This document shows positions 28,701-37,036 of a DNA stretch of 64,000 bases, piece after piece. Both the position numbers and the translations under genes were made by a program. A model generated the notes under the pieces. It was not told the DNA's origin and did not search any database. It was given only the letters and a program-made list of their open reading frames with translations. Source of the DNA: Anaeromonas sp052088025. GTDB lineage: Bacteria; Bacillota; Clostridia; Tissierellales; SIT17. The stretch spans positions 71,533-135,532 of the forward strand of contig NZ_JBQCYD010000001.1 in the NCBI RefSeq assembly GCF_052088025.1, written 5' to 3'. Position 1 is the stretch's first letter. The number at the start of each line of letters is the position of its first letter.

Positions 28701-30025
28701 TTTAACATAATAGAATCAATAACTCCATTTTTTATCTTCAAACTTTTCATGTCTTGGCCACCAATATCTAATATAAAATCTACACCAGGAAGAAAAAATT
28801 CTGCCGCTTTATAATGGGCTACTGTTTCTATTTCTCCTATATCTATATTAAGTGCTGATTTTATAAGATGTTCTCCATACCCTGTAACTGTTGAATTTAC
28901 AATCTTAGTTTCTTCATTTAATTTTACATATAAATCTTTTAGAGCTTTTATACTCGAATTAAGGGGATTACCTGTATTACCACCATAATAAGAATATAAA
29001 AGCCTACCTTCATCATCTATTAATGCTACTTTTGTAGTTGTAGAGCCTGCATCTATTCCAAGATATGCATTCCCTTTATACTTTTCTAAATCTCCTCTTT
29101 CTACCTTGTTTTTTTCATGACGTAACTTAAATTTATTATAATCATCTTCATCTTTAAATAATGGCTTTATATTTTGTACTTCACCTTTGTTCATTTTGTA
29201 TATGCCAGGTACTTTTTCATATAAACATTCAAAAGGTACTGGTTCTTGCTCTCTTGAAGAAAGTGCTGCTCCCATGGCTACAAAGTATTGTGAATCAGGA
29301 GGAAATATAACTTCTTCTTCACGAAGTTTTAATGTTTCTATAAATCTCTTTCTAAGCTCAGACATAAAATAAAGTGGTCCTCCTAAAAATGCTACACTTC
29401 CCCTTATGGCCTTTCCTTGGGAAAGTCCACTTATAGTTTGATTTACTATTGCTTGGAGAACTGAAGCTGCTATATCTTCTTTTCTCGCACCTTCATTTAG
29501 CAAAGGTTGTATATCGGTTTTTGCAAAAACCCCACATCGTGATGCAATAGGGTAAATTGTCTGATAATTCTTTGCAAGTTCATTAAGTCCTGCTGCATCT
29601 GTTTCTAGGAGTGAAGCCATCTGGTCTATAAATGAACCTGTGCCTCCTGCACAAGTACCATTCATCCTTTGTTCTAATCCTCCTCCTAGATAGGTTATTT
29701 TTGCATCTTCACCTCCTAGTTCTATAGCTACATCAGTTGTTGGAATATACTTTTCTATGGAACTAGTACATGCTACTACTTCTTGTATAAACTCTGTATT
29801 TAAGTTTTTGGATATAGAAAGTCCACCAGAGCCAGTTACTAGGACAGTTATTTGTTTTTTATTTAGTACTTCCTTTGCATCGGCAAATATTGATATTACT
29901 GATTTTTTTATATCTGAAAAATGTCTTATATAATTTTTATATAGTATATTAAATTTAAAATCTAATACTATTATTTTTATAGTAGTAGAGCCTATATCTA
30001 ATCCAACATTTAATATATCGTACAT
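25778..30025 (-). CDS. 2-hydroxyacyl-CoA dehydratase activase-like protein (BadF/BcrAD ATPase pair plus DUF2229)
   Basis: A 1415-aa protein. Two ASKHA-fold ATPase domains lie in tandem: the first begins VGLDIGSTTIKIIVLD (about residue 7), the second YLGIDAGSTTTKVALIDDEG (about 325). Each has an ELGGEDAK/DIGGQDMK motif and a Cys-containing CAGGTGSF/CSSGCGSF loop that holds the bridging 4Fe-4S cluster of HgdC-like activases. A Cys-rich segment (CELCGNNC...GNRCERGAG) and DUF2229 halves with dehydratase-like Cys (CYPAKLAHG, CIPF, CGLDAVT, GGGCRATNY, CLQPFACLPNH) follow. Family members use ATP to push an electron to very low potential. The ATG at 30025 follows GGAGGG. The target enzyme is not in the window; large stand-alone members occur widely in Clostridia. 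Confidence 0.85.
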   Translation of the reverse strand: MYDILNVGLDIGSTTIKIIVLDFKFNILYKNYIRHFSDIKKSVISIFADAKEVLNKKQITVLVTGSGGLSISKNLNTEFIQEVVACTSSIEKYIPTTDVAIELGGEDAKITYLGGGLEQRMNGTCAGGTGSFIDQMASLLETDAAGLNELAKNYQTIYPIASRCGVFAKTDIQPLLNEGARKEDIAASVLQAIVNQTISGLSQGKAIRGSVAFLGGPLYFMSELRKRFIETLKLREEEVIFPPDSQYFVAMGAALSSREQEPVPFECLYEKVPGIYKMNKGEVQNIKPLFKDEDDYNKFKLRHEKNKVERGDLEKYKGNAYLGIDAGSTTTKVALIDDEGRLLYSYYGGNTGNPLNSSIKALKDLYVKLNEETKIVNSTVTGYGEHLIKSALNIDIGEIETVAHYKAAEFFLPGVDFILDIGGQDMKSLKIKNGVIDSIMLNEACSSGCGSFIETFAKSLNMDIKDFAKEALSSKKPVDLGSRCTVFMNSRVKQSQKEGAEIADISAGISISVIKNALYKVIRLRSPEDLGEKIVVQGGTFYNESVLRALEIISEREVVRPDIAGIMGAFGGALIAKERYKKEYKSTLIDREKIANFTIETSIDRCELCGNNCLLTINHFSDNGKYISGNRCERGAGLEEINNHIPNLYEYKYKRLFDYKPLSKDKAIRGEIGLLRALNMYEDYPFWFTFFTKLGYRVRLSRKSSKKIYEMGMDSIPSESVCYPAKLAHGHIIDLIEKGIEKIFYPCIPFNIKEDKNSDNHYNCPIVISYPETLKANIEEIDSKNIKFYNPFLPLDNKEKLIKRLIVELKDENLSKNEIKKAVEDSYNELNNFKEDIKTQGKKTLEYIDKNNLKGIVLTGRPYHIDPEIHHGVPDMINTFGFAVIPEDAIDDLLQTERPIRVVDQWVYHSRMYRAASFVARSKNLELVQLNSFGCGLDAVTTDQVNEILEQYGKVYTSLKIDEINNLGAVKIRIRSLIAAIEERDKRNFLPKRLYEHEDKKLFTKEMKKTHTILAPQMSPIHFELLQEAVRSVGYNLEILPSVDYKAIDEGLRYVNNDACYPSIITVGQIMNALKSGKYDLDKTSVIISQTGGGCRATNYIAFIRKALKDAKLSHIPVISLNASGLEEQPGFDVSLKMGIKMVKSFVYGDLLMRVLYKVRPYEKKKGSADRLYDYWMDKCKKSLKNEDKKDFKENIYNIVNDFDNFEIDEDIIKPKVGVVGEILVKFHPTANNNIVELLEEEGAEAVVPDLLDFFLYSSYNNNFKYENLSGSLKSKFLGNMSIKAIEFLRKDMKKALNESKRFTSPKKISELAESAKKHLSLGNQTGEGWFLTAEMVELIEEGVENIVCLQPFACLPNHITGKGMIKKLRKSYPKSNIAAIDYDPGASEVNQLNRIKLMLSVAFKNLPVLVTNEQ

Positions 30026-30123
30026 AATCTTTCCCTCCATACACAAATAACATATTTTATTCTACTTTAATAATATTATTAAAGTTTGTCATTAATGCTT
30101 ATTTGCATATACCAAAAATATAT

Positions 30124-31941
30124 TTAATTTTTAACTTCTATTTCTTCTTCATCTACTTGGACTTTTGGTATAGCTAAATAAGTAAGTGTTTCTTCTATTA
30201 TATTCTTAGATACTGGTGCTGCTATTACTCCTCCAAAATGACTAGCTTTATTAGGTTCATCTATTACAGTTAAAACAACTAATCTTGGATTATTTATGGG
30301 CGCAACACCTACAAAAGAAGCAACATATTTTCCATTTACATATTTACCATCTATAGCCTTTTGGCTTGTACCAGTTTTTCCTCCTACTCTATATCCTTCT
30401 ATATATGCATTTTTGCCAGAACCTTCTGATACTACCTTCTCCATAATTTCAAGCATTGTATCTGCTGTTTTTTTAGATATTATTTGTCTTTTATAAGTTT
30501 TTTTTGTTTCTTTTATAATATCCCCTTTATCATCAACTATAGATTTAACAATATTAGGACTCATCATCTTCCCTTCATTTGCTATAGCAGATATGGAAGT
30601 TATAAGTTGAATAGGAGTAACTGCTACTCCTTGTCCAAATGACATTGTAGCTACATCTACATCCTTCATTGTTTTTTTAGATTTGACAATTCCCCCTATT
30701 TCAGACGGTAGTTCTATGCCTGTTAAGTCACCCATACCAAAAGCTCTAGCATATTCTACTATTTTTTCTTTTCCAAGTCTAAGTCCTAATTCTACCGCTA
30801 CCTCATTGCATGAATTTTTGAGGCCTTCTGCTAAAGTTTGTTCTCCATGAGCCTTCATACAAGTTATATTGCCTGGAACTTGTGTAACCTTACCATCACA
30901 AAAAAACTTTTCAGTGGTATTTGCAAGTCCTTCTTCTAAACTTGCTGCTGCAATAAGTAATTTGAATGTAGAGCCTGGTTCATATATTTCAGATACAAGT
31001 GGATTTTTCCACATATCATATAATGTATCTTGCTTTTCTTCCCATGATTTTTCATTAAATGCTTCTTTTATATCTTTGCCTATATCTATCCAAGGAGAAT
31101 TTAGATCATGGTTTATACTCATTCTGCTATTAGGATTATAATCAGGTTTGGAAGCCATAGCAAGCATTTCTCCTGTTTTTGGATCCATAACTAATACAGA
31201 AACTCTTTTTGCCATATTTTCTTTTAGAGCCTGCTCTGCTCCAGTTTCTGCAAAATATTGAATTCTTTCATCTATAGTAAGTACAATATTTTCTCCATTT
31301 TCAGCTTCATGTTTTTTTTGATAATTATAAGGTAATTCCATCATATTCCCATCTACAGTTTTAATCCATCTACCAGGATTACCCATCAAAGTTTCATTAA
31401 AATGACTTTCAATACCATATTGTCCAATTCCATCTCTATTTGTATTACCTATTACTTGAGATAAAAAGTTGTCAAAAGGATAGTATCTTTTACTTACTTC
31501 ATCAATACTTACACCTATCAAGGCTTCATCTTTTAATTTTTCTGCCTTTTTTATATCTACATATCTCTCTATCTCACTCCAATCATTATCTGATTTAAGT
31601 GCTTTTTCTATTTTTTCTTTTTCTATATCTAATATGTTTGATATCTTTTTTATATATTTTTCATGATTTTTTTCTGATATTTTTCCTGGCAAAACAGATA
31701 CAGTATATAAAGAAAGATCTGTAGAGAGTTTTTTTCCATTTCTATCGTATATATCTCCCCTATCTGGTTTTAAAACTACATCCCTAGTCCATTGATGAAC
31801 AGCCTTTGTGCTAAGGCTTTCACCTCTAACAATTTGCAAATATCCAACTCTTACAATAAATCCAAATATTAAAATTGATAATAACAATGAAGATTTCATA
31901 ATTCTATTTTTAACAATTTTATTATACTTTTTTTTGTTCAT
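30124..31941 (-). CDS. class B penicillin-binding protein (FtsI/SpoVD-type transpeptidase)
   Basis: A 605-aa protein: cytoplasmic basic tail, one membrane helix (about 17-36), dimerisation domain opening with RGDIYDRNGKKLS (61-73), and transpeptidase domain with SxxK at Ser324-Lys327 (GSTFKLL), SCN at 377-379 and KTG at 522-524. It cross-links peptidoglycan outside the membrane. There is no PASTA domain, and the gene is not in a dcw cluster, so it is likely a second copy used in sporulation or a special phase of growth. RBS GGATGGGGGAAAATC. Confidence 0.88.
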   Translation of the reverse strand: MNKKKYNKIVKNRIMKSSLLLSILIFGFIVRVGYLQIVRGESLSTKAVHQWTRDVVLKPDRGDIYDRNGKKLSTDLSLYTVSVLPGKISEKNHEKYIKKISNILDIEKEKIEKALKSDNDWSEIERYVDIKKAEKLKDEALIGVSIDEVSKRYYPFDNFLSQVIGNTNRDGIGQYGIESHFNETLMGNPGRWIKTVDGNMMELPYNYQKKHEAENGENIVLTIDERIQYFAETGAEQALKENMAKRVSVLVMDPKTGEMLAMASKPDYNPNSRMSINHDLNSPWIDIGKDIKEAFNEKSWEEKQDTLYDMWKNPLVSEIYEPGSTFKLLIAAASLEEGLANTTEKFFCDGKVTQVPGNITCMKAHGEQTLAEGLKNSCNEVAVELGLRLGKEKIVEYARAFGMGDLTGIELPSEIGGIVKSKKTMKDVDVATMSFGQGVAVTPIQLITSISAIANEGKMMSPNIVKSIVDDKGDIIKETKKTYKRQIISKKTADTMLEIMEKVVSEGSGKNAYIEGYRVGGKTGTSQKAIDGKYVNGKYVASFVGVAPINNPRLVVLTVIDEPNKASHFGGVIAAPVSKNIIEETLTYLAIPKVQVDEEEIEVKN

Positions 31942-32007
31942 GATTTTCCCCCATCCTTATATATATTTTACCACAGCATTATAATTTTTTCATCTTTTAC
32001 AATAAAT

Positions 32008-32036
32008 AATAGACCAGTTAAACTGGTCATTTTATA
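32008..32036 (-). terminator. weak terminator hairpin
   Basis: Stem AGACCAGTT/AACTGGTC followed on the plus side by ATTTTAT; it lies between two genes on the minus strand, downstream of the penicillin-binding protein's promoter region and after the end of nothing on the plus strand, so its role is uncertain. Confidence 0.35.
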
Positions 32037-32050
32037 TAAGTTTTGACTAT

Positions 32051-33568
32051 TTATTTTATTTTTTTTATTTCTATAAAGGTCTTATCATTTGAATCAATAT
32101 CATATTGAACATATAGTACTATTTTTTTATAATCAGGGGAAATCTTAGCATCTACATTTAATGTGTTCTCTCCATATTCTTCTTGAAAGTTAATTAGTTC
32201 TTTTATCTTTAAATTATCATCTGATATATATATTCCTTCATCTGATATCATATAAATATTATCTTTATATTCACTATAACTATATAAATAACCTATCTCT
32301 TTGGTTATTATATCTTTTTTATCTATTTCTGTGATATTTATACTTCTTATATCCTTATTTGAATCCATAAACAATAATATATTATTAGAAAATAATTTGA
32401 TAGGTGTGATTTGATGTACAGGATAGTCATCAGTCATATCTATTCCTGAGTCTAAAACTTCCTTTCTTTTTTTAGTTTTAATATTAATATATTCTATTTT
32501 TGCTTTAATCTGTGTCCAATCATCCTCTAATAATTTTTGAGCATTTTCAGCCTTTGTAGTTTCTACTATAATTTTCTCATTATCTCTAGACCAATGCACT
32601 CTTGATGTAGTTAATTTATCTTTTAAATCTATTATTTTGATTTTTTTTGTTTTTACATCATATATGCCTATTTTATCAGATAAAAAATATTGGATTTCTA
32701 AATCATTTATTACATAATCTTTATATTCATTTGATTGAATTAAAAAAGTAAGCTTTTTACCATCTTCTGACCAAGTAGGTAAAGTCAAAATACTATTATC
32801 TATATTTATTTTTTTCTCTATTCCTTTATTTGCATCTATGATATTAATTCTACTATTATTACCTGGTTCTTGAGATACAATATGAGTAGAATCTGGACTC
32901 CAAGTAGCTGCGATATATGAATATACATAATCAATATCAGGAATATAATTTGCAAGTTCATATTTGTTTTTTTCTAAATCATAAATAAATCTTTCGTTCC
33001 TATCTCCTTTGTCATTTGGTACTCCATTTACTATTACTTTTTTACCATCTGGAGAAATACTATACCATTCTTGCTTTTTAGAAATCTTTGTTTCTTTTTC
33101 TTTATTATCCATATAGAAAAGTCCATTAAAACCGTCATTAGAATATATTATACCATCTTTATTTGCTTTAGCCCATTCCCATATAATACCCTTGATATTG
33201 AATTTAGCTTCTATTTTTTCTTCCTTTGTACTATAGTCATAGATTATATTTTCTATATTCTCATCTTCAAAAGTATAATTAAACCTTAGAGTGTTCTTAT
33301 CAAGCCAAGATAAAGAAGTAATGGGATTTATGGTATCCAAATTTGCTTTTAAATATATACTATTTCCATTCTTTTTTATATGTATATTTTCATCCCCTTG
33401 AACACTTTGCTTTTCTTCTTTTTTACTTTGACTTTCAACTTCATTCATTTCTTTTTCTGAACTAAAAAGACCACTTAGTTTTTCTATATCTTTAATATCT
33501 AAAGTAAGTGAGAATATGAGAACTATGGTTATAAAAGAAAATATAAGAAGCATTTTTTTGTCTTTCAT
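32051..33568 (-). CDS. membrane-anchored beta-propeller protein (TolB/PD40-like repeats)
   Basis: A 505-aa protein with an N-terminal signal anchor (about 4-24), an acidic/Gln-rich linker (to about 60) and a series of blades containing PD40-like motifs: LSWLDKNTLRFNY, YSISPDGKKVIVNG, ATWSPDSTHIVSQ, PTWSEDGKKLTFL, VHWSRDNEKIIVE and KISPDYKKIVLYV. The propeller faces the outside of the cell. Such proteins bind protein or peptidoglycan partners; no enzyme residues are seen. RBS GGGGGTGAATAG. The gene precedes the penicillin-binding protein gene with a gap of about 110 bases, so joint expression is possible. Confidence 0.75.
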   Translation of the reverse strand: MKDKKMLLIFSFITIVLIFSLTLDIKDIEKLSGLFSSEKEMNEVESQSKKEEKQSVQGDENIHIKKNGNSIYLKANLDTINPITSLSWLDKNTLRFNYTFEDENIENIIYDYSTKEEKIEAKFNIKGIIWEWAKANKDGIIYSNDGFNGLFYMDNKEKETKISKKQEWYSISPDGKKVIVNGVPNDKGDRNERFIYDLEKNKYELANYIPDIDYVYSYIAATWSPDSTHIVSQEPGNNSRINIIDANKGIEKKINIDNSILTLPTWSEDGKKLTFLIQSNEYKDYVINDLEIQYFLSDKIGIYDVKTKKIKIIDLKDKLTTSRVHWSRDNEKIIVETTKAENAQKLLEDDWTQIKAKIEYINIKTKKRKEVLDSGIDMTDDYPVHQITPIKLFSNNILLFMDSNKDIRSINITEIDKKDIITKEIGYLYSYSEYKDNIYMISDEGIYISDDNLKIKELINFQEEYGENTLNVDAKISPDYKKIVLYVQYDIDSNDKTFIEIKKIK

Positions 33569-33666
33569 CTATTCACCCCCTATTTATAATATTTAATTTA
33601 TTCTTTTTTAATACATATTTATTTATACCCATACTACTTTTTTATATAGATTACATTTAAATTAAA

Positions 33667-33707
33667 TAAAAAACCAATTTCATTTCAACAATGAAATTGG
33701 TTTTTTA
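33667..33707 (-). terminator. intrinsic terminator
   Basis: Perfect 16-base stem (AAAAAACCAATTTCAT and its complement) with loop TGTTGAA, after the zinc-finger protein gene and upstream of the propeller gene. Confidence 0.9.
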
Positions 33708-33717
33708 TTTATAACTT

Positions 33718-33885
33718 TTAATTATGGATAGCATCTTCTATTTTTTTACTTGACTGAGCTTTAAGACATTCTAGATGATAACATTGTTTAATCTTTATGT
33801 CATAAATCATTTCTTTATCCGATGGATTTTTCCCACAAATATAGCATTTAGGTTCACTTTGAATAAATTTCTTTAATATACCCAT
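33718..33885 (-). CDS. 55-aa zinc-finger-like small protein
   Basis: ATG at 33885 with TGGAGGAAAG upstream. Four likely zinc ligands: Cys14 and Cys17 in CYICG, and CYHLEC further on (Cys/His/Cys), giving a CxxC...CxHxxC treble-clef or LIM/PHD-like arrangement. No membrane segment. It has its own promoter, a structured 5' leader (33902-34003) and a terminator, so it is an independent, regulated unit. Function unknown. Confidence 0.7.
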   Translation of the reverse strand: MGILKKFIQSEPKCYICGKNPSDKEMIYDIKIKQCYHLECLKAQSSKKIEDAIHN

Positions 33886-33901
33886 ATTCTTTCCTCCATT
33901 T

Positions 33902-34003
33902 TACACTGAAAATAGATATTCCGGTCATATCTATTTTTGCTATCCGGGAACATAAACTCATTTATATTTAAGAGTTTTGCCATCGGAGTTTACTTGTTCT
34001 TAT
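33902..34003 (-). promoter_or_regulatory. structured 5' leader, possible unrecognised riboregulator
   Basis: Downstream of a TATAAT-like -10 on the minus strand, the leader contains two related segments, CCGATGGCAAAA (33975-33986) and CCGGATAGCAAAAA (33934-33947). The first is inside competing stems: GAGTTTAT (33952-33959) can pair with GTAAACTC (33986-33993) or with AAAACTC (33972-33978). The second is followed by a perfect 10-base stem AAATAGATAT/ATATCTATTT (33910-33936) whose loop GACCGGA can pair with CCGG of the upstream segment (pseudoknot). It does not match a riboswitch consensus known to me. Confidence 0.4.
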
Positions 34004-34034
34004 TATAATATAAATATATAAAAAAAGCTATCTA

Positions 34035-34772
34035 TTACAGATATTTTCTTTGTCTCATCATCTCAAATGCTAATACAGAGGTGGCAGAAGTTGCTGCCAG
34101 TGAAATTTTTTCACTTCTTCCATATGGTATACTAATTATTGTATCAACTTTATCTAAAAAAGAACGAGTAATTCCTCTTTTTTCTCCTCCAATAAGTAAA
34201 AATATAGCTTTCTTAAAATCTACATCATATAAAGATACAGAGTTTTTATTTGATGTAGCTGCTATCTCAAGGCCCTTACCTTTGAAAAACTCTGCTGCAG
34301 AGGATATATCCTCTGCTACAGCCATATCCATAAGCTCTGTAGTCCCAGCTGATGCTTTAGCTACAATACTAGTAGCTTCCATCCAATTTCTTGGATTTAC
34401 TACTACTCCATCTACCCCTGCTAAATAAAGACTTCTTACTGCATATCCAAAATTATATGGATCTTCTATGCCATCTAACATAACAATAAATGGATTTTCT
34501 TTTCCTTTTATAAGTTTCTCAAGAGAGACAAAGTTTTTTTCTCCTGCTATAGCAATAATTCCACCATGAGTCTTTCCCTTTGTCATATCATCTATAAGAC
34601 TTTCATCTACTTTTTTTGTCTTTATACCTTTTCTACCTAACCATTTTTCAAACTCTCTAACCCTTCTACTATCTTTATCTTTATCTATATATATCTTGCT
34701 AATTCTTCTACTTTTAGCCTTAATAGCTGCTTCTATTGATAATTTTCCTTCTAATATATATTCTTTATTCAT
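34035..34772 (-). CDS. rlmB: TrmH family RNA 2'-O-methyltransferase (RlmB-like)
   Basis: A 245-aa SPOUT methyltransferase: N-terminal substrate-binding domain (about 1-80: EYILEGKLSIEAAIKAKSRRISKIYI) and a knotted catalytic domain with motif 1 FIVMLDGIEDPYNFGYAVRSLYLAGVDGVVV, motif 2 FLLIGGEKRGITRSFLDKVDTIISIPYGRSEKISLAATSATSVLAFEM. Members methylate G2251 of 23S rRNA or related positions using S-adenosylmethionine. RlmB is the likeliest identity but a relative acting on another RNA is possible. It is the second gene after the aminotransferase (gap 11 bases). Confidence 0.85.
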   Translation of the reverse strand: MNKEYILEGKLSIEAAIKAKSRRISKIYIDKDKDSRRVREFEKWLGRKGIKTKKVDESLIDDMTKGKTHGGIIAIAGEKNFVSLEKLIKGKENPFIVMLDGIEDPYNFGYAVRSLYLAGVDGVVVNPRNWMEATSIVAKASAGTTELMDMAVAEDISSAAEFFKGKGLEIAATSNKNSVSLYDVDFKKAIFLLIGGEKRGITRSFLDKVDTIISIPYGRSEKISLAATSATSVLAFEMMRQRKYL

Positions 34773-34783
34773 ATAATCACCTC

Positions 34784-35605
34784 TTATCCTTTATTGTTAT
34801 TAATATCTTCTAATACTCTTTTTTCATATTCTCTTCTAATATCTTTTATAATAGTATTTTTAGCTGAATTATATTCTTCTTCATCCACTATTCCTATAGG
34901 CAGTACTCCTATTGAAGTTCCACTCATAAAAAGCCCATCTATTTCTTTTAACTCTTCCTTTTTTAAGTTCTTTTCAATTACAATTACATTCAAGTCTTCA
35001 CATGCCTTTAATATATTTGCCCTTGTAACACCTAAAAGTACATCTCCTTTTGGAGCAGTATAGATTTCTCTTCCTTTAACAAAAAACATATTTGAGCGAC
35101 TTCCCTCTGTAATATATTCATCTTCATCTATAAGTAAAGCTTCAAATGCATTTTTTTCTTCTAATTTATATTTCACCATATTTTTAAAATCATTATTTAC
35201 CTTTTTAATATTAGGATTATCACGCTCAGCTTTAAGTGTTATGACCTTTACCCCTTGATCATATACATATTCTTTAGGATAAGAACTTCTTATAAAATAA
35301 AATACAGATTCAAAACCATCCTTATAATAATTAAATATTATTTTTATATTCATATTTTCTACTTTATTTTTTTCTATAAGTTTATAAATATTTTTATTTA
35401 TTTCTTCATCAGTTATTTGAGATTTATAACCTAATAATTCAATAGATTTTTCAAGTCTTTGTATATGTTCTTCTAAAAACAATGGGGCTCCATCTATAAC
35501 TCTTATAACTTCATAGACTTTTTCACCTGAGCTTAACTTTAAATCTTTATCACTACATATTTCATTATTATAAACAAAAAACTCACTAAATGTATTTATA
35601 TTCAT
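34784..35605 (-). CDS. class IV PLP-dependent aminotransferase (BCAT/ADC lyase/D-amino-acid transaminase fold)
   Basis: A 273-aa fold-type IV enzyme. Visible are SSGEKVYEVIRVIDGAPLFLEEHIQRLEKS (about 25-54), the PLP-binding Lys in FKNMVKYKLEEKNAFEALLIDEDEYITEGSRSNMFFVKG and the cofactor phosphate loops GVTRANIL and SGTSIGVLPI. Whether it is a branched-chain aminotransferase, a D-alanine aminotransferase or aminodeoxychorismate lyase (PabC) cannot be decided. No pab genes lie nearby. RBS AGAAGGGTGG precedes the ATG. It leads a two-gene operon with the RNA methyltransferase. Confidence 0.82.
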   Translation of the reverse strand: MNINTFSEFFVYNNEICSDKDLKLSSGEKVYEVIRVIDGAPLFLEEHIQRLEKSIELLGYKSQITDEEINKNIYKLIEKNKVENMNIKIIFNYYKDGFESVFYFIRSSYPKEYVYDQGVKVITLKAERDNPNIKKVNNDFKNMVKYKLEEKNAFEALLIDEDEYITEGSRSNMFFVKGREIYTAPKGDVLLGVTRANILKACEDLNVIVIEKNLKKEELKEIDGLFMSGTSIGVLPIGIVDEEEYNSAKNTIIKDIRREYEKRVLEDINNNKG

Positions 35606-35681
35606 TTAAAAACCACCCTTCTTTTAGCTTATAAGCTTAGTATACCAAATATAGAACCATTATAAAATAAATTTAATTTTT

Positions 35682-35740
35682 ATATTTACAATTATAGTTT
35701 ATATGTTATAATTAAATCAAAAGATATTGTATACAATATC
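35682..35740 (-). promoter_or_regulatory. promoter with GntR-type palindrome upstream of the aminotransferase gene
   Basis: A perfect 18-base palindrome GATATTGTATACAATATC lies at 35723-35740, just upstream of a likely minus-strand promoter (TTGATT about 35714-35719, 18-base spacer, TATAAT about 35690-35695). The core TTGTATACAA matches half-sites of GntR-type regulators. A MocR or YtrA-like regulator is possible; the factor is not identified. Confidence 0.45.
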
Positions 35741-35759
35741 CAGTATCTAAAAAATAAGT

Positions 35760-35930
35760 ATATTTTATAAGAGGTTTTACTAAGTCAACTACTTATGACT
35801 AAAGTCACAAGCTTGTAACTCTCCAGTGGTTTTAATGCCTTTAGGCTCCCATCTTTTTTCACTTTAAAAGCGTGAGGTTACATTAGGGCAGATTGACTGC
35901 TACCCAGACAATATCAGTTATACTGATTTT
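35760..35930 (-). ncRNA. possible omega (reRNA) guide RNA at the 3' end of tnpB
   Basis: In IS605-group elements the scaffold of the TnpB guide RNA is encoded by the end of tnpB and the right end of the element, and the guide is the flanking DNA. The segment after the tnpB stop is about 150 bases, more GC-rich than its surroundings and contains short inverted repeats such as GTGACTTTAGTC. The position is inferred from the family, not from a transcript. Confidence 0.4.
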
Positions 35931-37036
35931 GTCACTTCAAAGATGTACTCTATTCCTTTTCTCTGAAGATTCATTGCTCCTATTCTATCATCATTAGATT
36001 TATAACCACATTTTTTACATAAGAATTTATGGTTTTTCTTATCTCTATTACTTTTATTTATGTGATTACACTTAGGGCATTCTTGTGATGTGTATTTTGG
36101 ACTTACGGCTATAGTCATAGATTTATTAAGCTCTGATTTATATTCAATCATTTTTCTAAGCTGATAGAATGACCATGATACATATACATATTTATTCTTT
36201 TTATTTACCTTTTCTGTAGCATTTCTTATGCCAGTTAAATCTTCTATAACAAAAAGGGTGTTTTTGCTGTATTCAGTAACGAGTGCCTTTGATACTTGAT
36301 GATTTACATCAGTTATCCAACGGTTTTCTCGATTACCTATAGCCTTAAGTCTTCTCCTTGCTGAAGGAGTACCTTTTTGTTGTAAAGATTTTCTTACTCT
36401 TTTATAATGAGCTCTTTTATCTTTTATATGTCTACCTTTAAAAAATGTGGTTTTACCCTTTAAGTCATAAGAAGTAGCTATAAAGTTAATACCAAAATCA
36501 ATACCTACTATTTCATCAATGTTTTCTTCTTTAACATCATCAAATTCTTTAGTCATAGGAATGTGTAAAAAGAATTTACCATATTTATTTACAAGTTTTG
36601 CAGTACCAAATTTCCATGTACCATCAAAATATTTCTCCATTTGATTGATTTCAAAAGGAACTTTAATTCTTCCTTCTAAAGTATTTACAGAAAACACACC
36701 TTTAACTAGGGAATAATCCCTATTCCAAACAAGATCATACTCCGGTTTTTTAAAATTAATTAGATTGTATTTATGCTTATTACTCCTTGTACTTTTATAT
36801 TTAGCTATTGCTGTTTTCATAACATATTGAGCCATTTGAGATCTCATAGAATACTTTTCTTTTAAAGTTTTATATACTATTTTATGTAAGCTTGTTTGAA
36901 CTAAATTTTTAGTTTCAAAAACTATTTCAGACACAAAATTACAAGCTCTACTATATGCAAAAACAGTATCCATTATTAAATTAATCTGATTAGAATCAGG
37001 ACTTATCTTAATTTTAGCAGTTACAGTTACTTGCAT
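35918..37036 (-). CDS. tnpB: RNA-guided endonuclease TnpB
   Basis: A 372-aa TnpB with all catalytic residues of the split RuvC domain: Asp180 in GIDFGINF, Glu265 in VIEDLTGI, Asp350 in NDDRIGAMN. The zinc finger has CPKC (320-323) and CKKC (340-343). It is intact and therefore probably active as an RNA-guided DNA nuclease that preserves or propagates the transposon. It lies between the rlmB/aminotransferase operon and the bacteriocin-associated transporter genes. Confidence 0.92.
   Translation of the reverse strand: MQVTVTAKIKISPDSNQINLIMDTVFAYSRACNFVSEIVFETKNLVQTSLHKIVYKTLKEKYSMRSQMAQYVMKTAIAKYKSTRSNKHKYNLINFKKPEYDLVWNRDYSLVKGVFSVNTLEGRIKVPFEINQMEKYFDGTWKFGTAKLVNKYGKFFLHIPMTKEFDDVKEENIDEIVGIDFGINFIATSYDLKGKTTFFKGRHIKDKRAHYKRVRKSLQQKGTPSARRRLKAIGNRENRWITDVNHQVSKALVTEYSKNTLFVIEDLTGIRNATEKVNKKNKYVYVSWSFYQLRKMIEYKSELNKSMTIAVSPKYTSQECPKCNHINKSNRDKKNHKFLCKKCGYKSNDDRIGAMNLQRKGIEYIFEVTKSV

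Noticed and set aside
33902..34003. Cyclic di-GMP (GEMM) riboswitch
   Set aside because: GCAAA segments first suggested it, but the CACA, GGGACGCAAAGC and tetraloop-receptor elements of the class are absent.
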